Shown here piece by piece: positions 10,994-21,346 of a stretch of DNA of 64,000 bases; positions within the stretch are counted from its first letter, which is position 1; each line of letters opens with the position of its first letter. The notes beneath the pieces were generated by a model, which saw only the letters and a program-made list of their open reading frames with translations, ran no database searches and had not been told where the DNA came from. The stretch is from Dipteris shenzhenensis (Eukaryota > Polypodiophyta > Polypodiopsida > Gleicheniales), in assembly GCA_047967505.1 (NCBI GenBank), contig CM106539.1; one strand, given 5' to 3'. Position numbers and translations under genes: made by a program.

Positions 10994-11463
10994 ATGGATC
11001 TTTTTGAAGTCATCGATTTTGTCAAGCAAGCCATTGACACCAACAAAGATTGGATTACCGAGTACCAAGGAAGAGGGAGGAGAGAAAGAGAAATCTAGCT
11101 CCGTTAACCCAGTATGAGAAGGACGAGTTTGCTTGTCTGAAGGGCTTAGAGAAGGAGGAGATAGGAAAAATAAGTATGGCTACTCGTGAAATAGATAAAT
11201 TACATTCATGTAAGAGAGAGCTAACAGACTTTAAAAGTGAGATATCTTCATGTGTGGCTCATTATGGAAGATTTCCACCCCAGGACGTGCAAGCCATTTG
11301 GAATAAACAAAGTGCTATACAAGAGAAGATTCATAATTACTTACTTCTCTTCTATAGTTTTAACTACATCAATAATGATGAGATGAACTTAACCCTTGAA
11401 TGGGTTGAATGTAGGATTTTAAGAGAAAATAGATTTTCCCTTCCTGTGAGAGGCTTATTGTAA
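10994..11463 (+). pseudogene. Unrecognised small-protein gene, copy B (one frameshift)
   Basis: ATG at 10994 begins MDLFEVIDFVKQAI and DWITEYQG, then a frame change near 11090 moves into a 125-codon open stretch ending in TAA at 11461-11463. That stretch reads PLTQYEKDEFACLKG, a Lys/Glu-rich helical segment, CVAHYGRFPPQDVQAIW and FYSFNYINNDEMNLTLEWV. It is homologous by eye to the minus-strand gene at 9763-10173. The predicted protein would be about 150 residues, likely alpha-helical and soluble. The last codons lie in a 157-bp duplication, so the true C-terminus may have been altered. No known family recognised. Confidence 0.55.
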
Positions 11464-11765
11464 CTTTTGGTGTTTGTCAACACCTTTATAAATATTGTGA
11501 GAGTTTGCTACGTCTAGTTGTAACTTTTGAAGGTGTTTTCTAAACACTATTATAAATATTAAGAGAGTTTACAACTTCTAAATCTTATTTTTTTGTGTAA
11601 CTTATATGAGGCTTATTGTAACTTTTGGTGTTTGTCAACACCTTTATAAATATTGTGAGAGTTTCCTTAATATTGTAACTTTTGAAGGTATTTGTTAACA
11701 CCATTATAAATATTAAGATAGTTTACAACTGTTGAATCTTATTTTTTGGTGTAACTTATCTGAGG
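11452..11765. repeat. 157-bp direct duplication carrying hairpin motif
   Basis: GAGGCTTATTGTAACTTTTG followed by GTGTTTGTCAACACCTTTAT occurs at 11452 and again at about 11609. Each unit contains two versions of the GGTGTT-loop-AACACC hairpin (11469-11484 and 11627-11642 are exact). Same motif as in 1.8-2.7 kb. Confidence 0.85.
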
Positions 11766-11924
11766 CTACATTAAATTTTATAATTTTATTTTCATCTCCT
11801 TTAAAAATATAAAAAAAATTGCTTGTTTTTATGTTTTCATCTGTGCTTTGAAGATTGGGTTTTTTCTTAAATTTTATTCAAAAACTAGTCCAAAAGTGTA
11901 TGTAAAAATGAATTTGTACATTGA

Positions 11925-12182
11925 CAAGTCCAAAATTAATGAAATAAGTGTTTGTACTAGATTCTCGTATCCCTCTCCTAGTCTATTCAGGATGACTTGA
12001 ACCATTTCTTTTGGATTCATGGTCTCTCCTACTGGCTGGATCGTCCAATGGTCTAGGTGAAGATCCATTCCATTTGTCCTGAAGTACAAGAATGGTCTCC
12101 ATTCGGTATTTCCATGTGCCATAATTGGAGTTGTATAGCCTAGCAAATGCCTCTAGATTGAGGTTGCTATTCATAGACATGG
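11925..12182 (-). pseudogene. Copia-type gag fragment
   Basis: Reading leftwards from the ATG at about 12180, one frame begins MSMNSNLNLEAFARLYNSNY and continues GTWKYRMETILVLQDKW, the N-terminal signature of Ty1/copia gag (usually LNGSNY-W--RM----L-----W). A shifted frame then gives QVILNRLGEGYENLVQTLI, the next conserved gag helix (LL-SLP--Y). The rest of gag and pol is missing to the left. The tRNA-Met primer site and LTR at 15.3-16.2 kb lie upstream on the same strand and could belong to the same element, though 3 kb of leader would be unusually long. Confidence 0.7.
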
Positions 12183-13550
12183 TGCAAGAAATGTACTCAA
12201 AGTGTCTATGAAATCACTATCTGAATCAACTGCAAAACACTGATTCTATCAAGTGAAATCTAAACTGTCGATGAAGGTAGAACTACAATATATAATCCTA
12301 TTTGTTACAAAGCTTGTGGAAAATGATGCCGGGAATAGCCAAGAGGCTTTACAAGGCTGGAATAAAATGCACAATGCTGTGAAATAGCCAAATAGGCTTT
12401 ACAATGATGGCATGTGTGTGTGAAATCAAATCATGTGCAATCTATCCACTCATCACTTGATCCATACCTCTGTACACTTTGAAGTCTACTCACCGTATTG
12501 CTCAACCTCACGTTTCATGTAATGTGATGATGTGAAACCGCATGTGAGTGTAGGGACGAGCACGAAAAATTGCTCGATTTCCTGTTGGAGCACCCTCAAA
12601 TTCTTCCTGGATCAAGAGATACGACTTCATCTATGTGGAGGGGAAAAAAGGGTGCAAAATGCTCAATGGATGATGTGGTAGTTGTGCTTAGCAAGGTGTG
12701 TGCCTATGGAGCACTGTGATGATGTGGTAGGCAGGTGCACATGCAATGTGTGCACATTGTGCCTACAAGGGGTAGTGCCATGTGGCAATGGTGATGTGGC
12801 AGTGCTAACTAGATAGGTGAGGTGGCACTTTGACGACTTGGTCAAAGGATGATGTGGTAGCTAAGATGGATTGATGACATGGTAGAGGGACTGTGGTGTT
12901 GATGTGGCATCACGTACGTGGCTGATGATGTGGAAGATAAGAGTGACAGGTCATTAGATAAGGCTAATGTGGCAGGTGCTAGTTGGTGATAATGTGGACC
13001 CTATGGATACGTTCGTTGGGATGCGTCAATTTTACGAGCAAAAACCTATGAGCAGGTTTATCCGAGCGTGTTTTTCAAGAGATTTTTAAAAATGTTTTTC
13101 TTTAGGAAACATGGTTTTTACACTTTTATTTTCACTAGAACTAGATCCCTTTATCATAAAAATATACAGACTAGTCACTCATTCATTTTTACACAACATA
13201 ATTTTCTTATTTAGAGACATCCCTTTGTACCCCTGTTATTACCTTTAAAAAGTGTTGATTCCTTTAAGAAACATTCCTCATAATCACTCTCAATGTAATA
13301 ATACTATGCATATATAATTACTTATTAACACATTTATATCATATGGCAATATCTTTTTAGTGTTTTTATAGCATATTTATGGACATGTTTCTAAAGAAGT
13401 TTAAATTACTATAAATAAGTATTAACTAGGGCTTATATATCACTCTCATAAAATACATGTAATATTTAATACTATATATGAAAGATTTTCCAAAATATAA
13501 CTCCATAGATGTGCTCAAATGGGGTGTTCCGATCAATTTGAGGGTTGAAT
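12183..13550. other. Non-coding, GATGTGG-rich segment; possible element leader
   Basis: No open frame with recognisable content. Between 12660 and 13010 the phrase GATGATGTGG, with variants GATGTGGCAG and GATGTGGTAG, recurs at irregular 30-60 bp steps. The phrase CGAGCAAAAACCTA-GAGCA near 13035 recurs near 37970, and related sequence is near 12550 and 14000, suggesting a dispersed repeat. Confidence 0.45.
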
Positions 13551-13602
13551 GACTATATTTGGACATTGGATATGAAAGTTATGTCACTTTTAAAAGTGCT
13601 GT

Positions 13603-13672
13603 CCAAGGTAGTTTCGCCAGCGAAACTACCTTGGGAGACTTGCTTCAAAGGGGTTTCGCTGGCGAAACTACC
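13603..13672. repeat. Near-perfect palindrome plus second palindrome (TTTCGCCAGCGAAA type)
   Basis: 13603-13617 is CCAAGGTAGTTTCGC and 13620-13634 is its exact reverse complement, with a two-base spacer. A second dyad, GGTTTCGC-TG-GCGAAACT, lies at 13652-13669 and shares the GCGAAACTACC arm. Confidence 0.95.
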
Positions 13673-13699
13673 TGGATGGCTTGTTTCAATGAGTTTTCT

Positions 13700-15340
13700 T
13701 TGAAGAAACTCTTTCATGAAGATAGGTTGAGAGAGGGTTTTCAATGTCACCCCCTATTAAGTAAAAGTTGTAAGAAGGATCATAAGGGAATTTTCATAGA
13801 GAAGTCTACTCTACATGTGGGTTTCTTCAAAAGCCATCCCATTATGCTCTCACCATTCCTACAGATTCACCTAAAGATTTTTGTATAAAATAGGCATTGC
13901 TATAATACTTTGCATATTTCTAAGTGAAACTATGTTTTCTTCTGATCGATTTTTGCCATATTTATGCATAGTTGGAAGCTTTTTTTTTCCTTCGCTCGGA
14001 CGCTCGGAAGATTTCGCTCAAAAAATGCTCGTCCCTCGTTGCCACATGTCACAAGGTAGACCTTACAAGCTATGATGGAATCTTAGAGGTGCCGTCAAAA
14101 TCTCTTAAAGATTCTGCTGACAAGCAGCTAGAGCTCATCGTCAATAGAGGTCGTTGAAGCATTGTTGCGTATGCCACGGGGTTGTCCTTGCGTTGAGGCA
14201 TTGATGGTGCACTGGACATTTGGAGTTCGTTGGCATAGGTGCTATGCATAAGAGCCCTGAGTCCGTCGTCACAAGCAATGGTGCAGGGGCCTCTCGGCTA
14301 AGCATTTGCGGGAGTTGACAATGGAGCTGGGATCCGACATTAAGAGTGTTGCCTAGCTTGTTGCATGCAGATGGAAGCAGTCGAGTTTAGTGCTTGTTTG
14401 GCTTTTGGAGCATTGCATGGAGGCACTTGGAAGCTTTTAGATGGCATTGATGTGTCGTGGCTGCCTTGGAGATGCCTATGTTGAAGGAGCTTTAGGTAGT
14501 AGTTGCGGATAGTCATTGGAAGCCGGCCCAGGAGTTTGAGTCACCTTGAGCCATGGAGACAAGGTTATTAATGGAGATGCCATCGGGTGCCCATATGGGA
14601 GCTTGGCCATCAAAGGCAATTTGTCATCAAGTGCTATGGAGGGTGGCTATCCGGCTGCTTGTCTGAGAGGTTGCATGCATTTAGGTCTATCGTGCTAAAG
14701 GAGAAGAGCATGGAGGCTAGCGTTGTAGGCTACTGTGGAGCCGTGGCTAAGCAATCATGCTTCTTTCATTATAGAGGTGCTTGATGGAGTAGAAGGAGAT
14801 TTGCTATTGTCGTGAGATTGTTTGAGCACAGGGCATACCCATAGTATTCTTGGCCGACATGTTGAAGCCGATTGCTATAGGAATAGCCTCATTTAGAGAG
14901 AAGTTATATTTAGTATCCGAGAGAGAGTAGGATCTCTAAGTCCTCTCTTAATCCACAAGTAGAACAATAGATCGAAATATATCTCTCTCTTTCTCTCCCA
15001 AACTCAATGTTCAAATCTCTCTCACAAAGGACTCTCACAAACTCAAAAGACATGAACTCTCAACCCTCACAACTGAAATCTTTCTCTCTTTCTCTTGAAG
15101 AAGAAGAATAGTAGATGTCTCTCTCTTACAATATGAATAACCACTCACTCGCTTAAAGAACTCTCAAGAAAATGAATAGACAAAAACTCCTCTCAAATGG
15201 ATGGAATTTTTCTGTATCACTCAATACACTAGAAGTTCTCTCAATGAAAGAGAACACCCAAGAATATCTCGATCTCTTGATCAGTCATACTCTCTCATAC
15301 TCTCAAATATGGATCACAGTGCCTCAGTGGAAGGCAAGGA
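13700..15340 (-). other. Probable leader/internal sequence of an LTR element
   Basis: No recognisable protein. 14930-15340 is rich in TCTCTC/AGAGAG and lies directly inside the primer site at 15341-15353, so it should be the 5' leader of that minus-strand element. 14080-14900 is GC-richer with many short open frames. The style (AGAGAG-rich leader plus GC-richer block) recurs at 19.85-21.34 kb. Confidence 0.4.
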
Positions 15341-15353
15341 TGCTATGATACCA
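15341..15353 (-). other. LTR-retrotransposon primer-binding site (tRNA-Met)
   Basis: The reverse complement reads TGGTATCATAGCA, one base from the standard plant TGGTATCAGAGC primer site. It directly abuts an LTR end in CA (TG at 15354-15355 on the plus strand). Confidence 0.8.
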
Positions 15354-16210
15354 TGACAAAATACGAAGAGGGGAGAGGAGAAGAGTGAAGATGAAGAGAG
15401 AGGGCATAGCTAGAGATCACACCACAAATGACAAACTATACACTAGATTTAGTTGAAAATGTAGAATCTATACAAACCCATTTAGGGTTAGGGTTAGGGA
15501 ATCTAACCTTTTCCTTTATAGCACTCCATATGTGTTAGTGCTATGGATATGTATCACATGATCTTGAGCATGGTCTCTCAACACCTTCCACGTGGTGCAT
15601 AGATAGCTATGACTTAAGGAGTAGTTGTCACCATGTTAGCTACCTCATGGTGGCTACAACAACATGGTAGGTACTACATTGTAGATAGATAGCTACAACA
15701 CAGTCTCATGGTGGATACATAGCTATGACTTGACATCTGGTACCTTCCACATGGTGCATAGATAGCTACAACTTAAGGAGTAGTGGTCACCATGGTAGCT
15801 ACCTCATGGTGGCTAGAACACCATGGTATAGGTACTACATAGTGGATAGATAGCTACAACACAGTGGTAGCTACTCCATGGAATATGTAGCTACCTATTT
15901 TCCACCACATGGTGGATAGATGGCTACAACATAGTGGTAGCTACCTCATGCTTGATACATAGCTATGATTAAGGTATGGTACCGTCCACATGGTGTATAA
16001 ATAGCTATGACTTAAGGATTAGTGGTCACCATGGTAGCTAACTTATCGTGGCTAAAACACCATGGTAGGTGATAGCCACAACACAGTGGTAGCTACTCCA
16101 TGGAATAGGTAGCTACCTACTATGCACCACATAGTGGATAGATGGCTACACCATAGTGGTAGCTAAAATTCCTTTTGTAGGTACCTCTTCATGGTGTTGG
16201 ATTCTGTATA
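15354..16210 (-). mobile_element. LTR with internal tandem repeats
   Basis: Bounded on the left by CA followed immediately by the primer site; the outer boundary, near 16.2 kb, is estimated. Inside are three copies of a roughly 95-bp block at about 15590, 15735 and 15978. Shared phrases are CCTTCCACATGGTGCATAGA, TAGCTATGACTTAAGGA and GGTCACCATGGTAGCTA. Shorter CATGGTGGATAGATAGCTACAA units lie between them. 15480-15500 contains a short TTTAGGGTTAGGGTTAGGG run. No partner LTR is seen in the window. Confidence 0.65.
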
Positions 16211-17490
16211 TAGCTGTAGTTGCCTATAATGACATTGTTACATTCATACTTTTGATTTGGTTGGAAAGTAGATTTGTGTCTAACTGGTACCTTGTGTGAT
16301 ACTTAGTCATTCCATATCTCACAACTATCTTCATGATTGCAAAACTGTAGACACCTAAAAAAGAAAGCTGTGAGCTGAAACCAGTTGTTTTTTATGAGGG
16401 TCCTCAAAATGGTATAAGACATGACTGGCTATTCCTTGTTCTTTTTTGCAACATGATTGAGTGTTACTTGAAGTAGTCCTTACATATTTTGTTTTTGTCT
16501 ATTTGGCAGTGGGTGAATCGGTCAATACTACTACTGTTGATCAAGATTTGCTTGATTTTCTCAAAAACTTGAGAAATGACATCCCTTCAATTGAACCGAA
16601 TTCTCTAGACAAGGTAAATGTAAATGGCAGTCCTCCTTCCTATTGAAATGGAGCGAATAGAAGCGGATGCACCAAATCCAATTTCTCCTATCGATAGCAT
16701 GGGATTGTTGGGAGATAATGTGATAAAGACAATTAGTCATTCAAATTCGGCAGATATAAGTGACAGGTCCTTCAACTTTTGGAGAAGACACCTGCTGGTT
16801 TAAAATCGAGAAATTAAAGTGAGGGGAGCCCTACACTTGTAGAGAGCTTAACGCTCTTGTGGTCGTGCCTCCCTCTTCTGTGCAATTATTGTGGATTCCT
16901 AGAGATCTCACCAAAGAGTAAACGAGAAGCAAGTGATTAGGATTCCCCAAAGGGCACACTTGCAGTTGTGGAAAGGAGGCTTGCTCATATCGCAAATGCC
17001 AATGAAATTCAAGAGTAGAGTGTGGCACCACTTGCACTAGCCTCATCCAATCAAGACCAAATACTGCATGTAAGACCTTGATTTGGAAGTGTTTCCACGG
17101 TATGCATATTCTTCCTTCAAGCTGATTGAATAGATACTCTATTCTTTCTTCTATACATAGAGGTTACACTCATGGAAAATATTTATGTGCTTCATGCTCT
17201 GTAAGTACTACTTTATATGAAATTGCAATATCATTTGATTTGGCTTGTTTTTATGCATAGTCCTTTCTTTTTTGGGCAATAAATTAGATTTGCTTTTTCA
17301 AAGTTTGAAAAGAATTAAAAAAGGAGGAGTTGTGTGTGTGCCTTAGCTCTCTTTCTTTTAAAAAAAAATTATCCTTTAAAATACCATATAAATTTCTAAA
17401 GAAACAACTATGAAAGCACTCCATTTAATCTGTTTAAAATTTTAGATGTAATTTTAAAATGAACGAAATGCAACTTAATTTCAATTAACT
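16211..17490 (+). other. Unrecognised; one short exon-like open stretch
   Basis: 16509-16646 reads VGESVNTTTVDQDLLDFLKN, then a Ser/Pro/Asn-rich stretch, and is preceded by a pyrimidine stretch and CAG (TTTGGCAG), like a 3' splice site. It continues with a shift into NPISPIDSMGLLGDN near 16680. The character is that of a disordered region of a regulatory protein, but I cannot name it. The rest, to 17490, is AT-rich with nothing recognised. Confidence 0.3.
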
Positions 17491-17499
17491 AATTTTTCC

Positions 17500-18183
17500 A
17501 TTTATAACATAAGATATGATAACTTTTGTTTTCCAAGAAGTATTTATAGCATTTAAAATGGCAAATGTGATGTTATGATTAATATCCCACTTTAATGTCA
17601 GCTTTTTTCCATTTTAAGAACCTATTAAAAGATAAGTTTAATGTCACTTTTTTTCCATTTAGATTCTCATGAATGAAACTTTTAATGTCACTTTTTTTGC
17701 ATGTACGCCATAAGAAATAGCACCTATATATCAACTTTTTTTCCATTTAAAACCTTATAAGTGACTTTAATGCCAATTATGACATATGAAAAGGCAGTAG
17801 TGTTTGTATTTTTTGCCATTTTTGTAGCATAAGAAATGGAAACTTATGTCACTTTTCTGCCATTTATAGCATAAGAAATGGCAATACATATGTTAATTTT
17901 TTGCCATTTTCAACATAAAAAAGACAACTTTAATATGACTTTCAACCACATTTGCCATTGCAACTATACTAAATGGCAAATTTTTTATCATACATTTGTC
18001 ATTTCTTTCACATTCAATCTCAAATCTTGTGCCATTTCACACACAAAAAATGGCAAAAATATATCACTTTTTGTTGCCATTTTCAAAAAATGGCGCATGT
18101 GGAAATGGCGGCATGAAAGTGCCATTTAATAATGTGGAAATGGCACTTTTAGGTTGCCATTTCTACCTAGTTTTGTAGTAGTG
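17500..18183 (-). mobile_element. CACTA (En/Spm) transposon terminus with subterminal repeats
   Basis: Read on the minus strand the segment begins CACTACTACAAAACTAGGTA at 18183, the typical start of plant CACTA elements. It is followed by a dense array of AAATGGCA and its complement TGCCATTT, at least 20 occurrences to about 17500, plus recurrent TTTAATGTCACTTTTTTCC. Such arrays bind the element's own transposase in En/Spm. No transposase and no matching left end were found, so this is one terminus of a deleted or internally rearranged element. The base at 18184 begins NTPase-pseudogene sequence, which suggests insertion into it. Confidence 0.8.
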
Positions 18184-19830
18184 GTGCATTTACCACCACA
18201 TCTTCCACAAGCTTCCTAGCTTTGAAGAGATTATCACTAGGCACCCCTCCTTCAAAATACCTAACCACATCATCTAGTATTGTCCTGTTTAAGCCCACAT
18301 CTATGCCTCTCTTTGTAGAGATGAGGTAGAGATCTCCATTAAAATTCCACCAGATAGTCAGTCATATCTACGTCAGTTGGATCCAGTGCTGTAATAAAAA
18401 ATTTATACCTTCCTCTATAAAATCATGATAACATGGCAAAGTCTATGCTCTTTTTTATGAGAATGGTATCAGCAAAGCATCTCAAAATTTTCGAGTCTAT
18501 AAAGCCCCCAAACCTTGTGAAGTCAATGTGGTTCTTTCTTGTCTCAAAAATATGAGAGGCGATGTTAAAAACTGACATCCCTATGCCAGCATAAAGAAAT
18601 CTAGTCTTTGTGAAACCTGTAAAAGAAAAACTTGTCAAGCAACGATCGATACTTATGAGGTCCAATGGTGGGGTTAACAAATCTATCTTGCAGATATCTG
18701 TTCATTCTTTACACTCATCCAAGATTATAAAATCCTCCCATGGTGTAGTGTCCTTATGGAGCATGCCACATAATATATCATCCATATCTAAAACATGCTC
18801 TAGCGATTCAAGTGATGATACCTTAGCTCCCTGTGCATCAACTATTTGAACAACCAGGTTAAGTAGGACATGAGGTTGAAAAATATCTCTAATTTATGCA
18901 TGATGAAGAACCTCACAATAAACAAGGCCTTCAAACAGCACTAAAGTGCATGCTTTGAGATAAAACCTTGTGGATAGAGTTTTTCCAATGTGGAAGCCAC
19001 TGTGAGAAGATCTCGAAATCCCTCCACGAGGGGTCTATCAAGAGGCACAGCAAAGAATATGCATTGCCTCTTCATAGCAAGTTCATATAGAGCCCTTGTC
19101 TTTTCAACTCCCGAAGCACCTAAAAGGATATAAAGAATGGGATCATATGTTTCAATGAGACTGGATATCTTGTCTGAACCACCATACTTATGCAATTCCA
19201 ACCCTTGCCATAGCAAAGAGGGTTTGCATTACACTCGGTTAAGAGAAGCTCTACAAAGCAGATGATGTGCTATACAATATTACTCCATCACCATTACATC
19301 TAGGCTCCTAATTTTTTCCTCCCAAAAGCTAGATAGGAGACCTTCCATATCTGTAGCCTTGAAAGGAGGTGTAAGCTGCCCCGAAGGTAATTGCTCAAGG
19401 GGTTTGAGAAATACTTGCAGCTCCTTCATGAAAAGTTCGAGTACTCCCTACGAAGCGAGATTAGCATAACTAAAATCCTTAAGCTCTCCAACATAGTCAA
19501 TTCCCTACAAGTCTCTCAATGGCAACATCCACCACTTTTTCTTTTCCGGGCCCTTGTTCCCCCATGTCTACCTCCTCAACTATATTCTGGTGGGTCTGCA
19601 TTGAAAGCAAGCTATTCTGGGTCTGCATTGAAAGCAAGCGTTGCTGCTCCTTCCCCCAAAGAGTGAATATGGTAAGTGCTTGTTGCTTCCCCCAAAGAGT
19701 GAATATGGTAAGTGCTTGTTGCTGCAAGAGGGAGCAAAAGGGAAAGCTTTTCAAAGGGACTTGAGTTTTTGGAAAGGAATTTTTGGCATGCCCTGTGAGG
19801 GTAGGCTTACTATTTTCCAAAAGGAAAAAT
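18184..19830 (-). pseudogene. P-loop NTPase pseudogene, Crinkler-RHS-like
   Basis: On the minus strand, 19460-19330 encodes FMKELQVFLKPLEQLPSGQL. 19216-18941 is an open stretch with LLGASGVEKTRALYELA (19079-19129). This is a Walker A loop of the GASGxGKTRxLYELL type found in Crinkler/RHS-type NTPases, but with Glu in place of the Gly before Lys. Downstream, DFIILDECKE near 18710-18740 resembles Walker B. FSFTGFTKTRFLYAGIGMSV near 18590-18650 resembles the following strand-helix unit. At least six stops or shifts are present. The C-terminal part ends at the CACTA terminus at 18184. The family is known from fungi, oomycetes and some plants; the assignment here is by motif only. Confidence 0.5.
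19585..19735. repeat. Two adjacent tandem duplications (about 26 bp and 36 bp)
   Basis: TATTCTGG(TG)GGTCTGCATTGAAAGCAAGC occurs twice at 19588-19637. The 36-mer starting CTTCCCCCAAAGAGTGAATA and ending GTAAGTGCTTGTTG occurs twice at about 19664-19735. Both duplications keep the minus-strand frame open (LTIFTLWGK repeated). Confidence 0.9.
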
Positions 19831-19834
19831 TACG

Positions 19835-21090
19835 GACCTTCGAGTGCATTGGCTAGTGCCGAAACTGGTGGATTGACTATAGCAAGGAAGTAATTTCTCG
19901 ATTGCAAATCTCGGGGCTCCCAGTGTGGAATATCGTCAAGGACAGGTCTGTTTGTGTTGTTGCAGGCCGTGCTGTTGTGTTGGGTTGTTGAAGGCACTCG
20001 CTATATTTGCGCAGGGGTAATGTTAGCACAGCATTCGTTACTTTGCTATGCTGCACCGCACTCCAAGGACTTCCAAATCACAGCATTCGTTGCTTTGCTA
20101 TGCTTATGCATGGTTGCAGTTTTGTGATCACGTTTCGATCTGCCTCATCTACACCGGATGTTGTCTCAAAACGACAGTGAGCTAAGGTGAACAGACTTTT
20201 GTTGTCCGTCAAAATTTTTCGTCCATAATGGCCGTTACATCCTTCGAGTTTTTCCTGGCGGAGGATAGCAAAATCTAACATAATTCGTCTGGCATTTCCG
20301 GGCTGCTGTCTTTTGTTGACGTTGGTGCTGAGGTCGATGGCGTTTGGATGGACACTACTACGTTTCTCGAAGCTCGTGTCTTCCACTTTTGCTATCAAGC
20401 CGGTGTTGGAGCCACCAGAAGTTGATGTTTGTAGCCTTGTAGATGAGTGCCAGTCATGTGGCTTGCGGGCTGCGTAGAGTCGTTTGAGGATGAGGATGTA
20501 GGCGTTGTTACGCTTGCCCGTGAGAACTTCCGTCATTGTAGAAGCTCTTTGGCCTGCGGCCTTTCGTCGATGCAGCTTTCGTCGTGCGTTTGTTGATGGA
20601 GCTTCATGGGCTGAGGGAGCCGTTTGCTTACTGCAAGCTCGTCGTTGGAGCAGTCATTGATGGCTTTGTTGAGAGCGCTGCATGTTTTGTATGCGTGTTG
20701 AGTCGGCTGTGTGTGCCGGTGCTTGTTGAAGATAGCCACGCTAGCTTGTTTGCCTTGTATGCGTGTAGGGGTCGCTGCAACCGTCGAGGCTTTTGGAGTC
20801 GTGTAGGCGTCTCTACTTTGGACCGGGCTATGTGGTCGTTCAAATTGTTTGTTTGGTTTGCTTGCGCTTGCTGTAGAGCCTTAGGCCTGTCCAATTGTTG
20901 TAGACAGGGTCGCTTTGTTGAAGGTCGAAACTGCGAGTCTAGTTGCTAGCCTTGCAGCTGTATGCCTTAGTTAGAGCTACGTAAAGCCAGTCGCGTTAGT
21001 GTAGAGCCAGTAGAGCCAGCCGATAGCTTGAGCTGTAGAAAAAATTTTGTTTGCTCTCACAAAAACTCACAAGAAGAGAGACATGTCTCT
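19835..21090. other. GC-richer non-coding block with short duplication
   Basis: Composition is richer in G and C than its neighbours, so it gives 120-150 codon open frames on both strands at 20078-20536 and 20584-20949. None has recognisable features, and they overlap antisense. CACAGCATTCGTTACTTTGC with TATGCT occurs at about 20018 and 20075. Possibly the internal leader of a minus-strand LTR element, like 13.9-15.3 kb. Confidence 0.4.
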
Positions 21091-21099
21091 CTCTTTCTC

Positions 21100-21346
21100 T
21101 TAACCAGAGAACTAAGTCTTTCTCTCTCTCTCTCTCTCTCTCTCGGAATACAAGGATATATCTCAAACGTCTCAAAAAATTGAACGGAGACCTCTCAATG
21201 GGACCTTACAATCATCTATAGACTATCTCAGTAGAGGAGAATGAGCTCTCTCTCATAATACCTTTCAACAATACTAAGTCTCGTCACTGGAAGAGTGCTC
21301 GCTGTGGTCATAATAGAGGAAGTTAAAATAGCGGTTCAGTTCTTTG
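21100..21346. repeat. TCTC/AGAG-rich segment
   Basis: A (TC)n run at 21119-21144 within a segment rich in CTCTC and CTCAAAA phrases, similar in style to 14.93-15.3 kb. No coding content. Confidence 0.6.

Noticed and set aside
15480-15500. Interstitial telomere (TTTAGGGTTAGGGTTAGGG)
   Set aside because: Only about three units, inside an LTR; too short to be a telomeric relic, more likely a telo-box-like motif.
16509-16646. Exon of an SBP/SPL-type transcription factor
   Set aside because: The DQDLLDFLKNLR stretch is only suggestive; no SBP zinc fingers or other exons were found.
20078-20949. 152- and 121-codon open frames on opposite strands
   Set aside because: They lie in a GC-richer block, overlap antisense frames, and show no recognisable domain or conserved copy.
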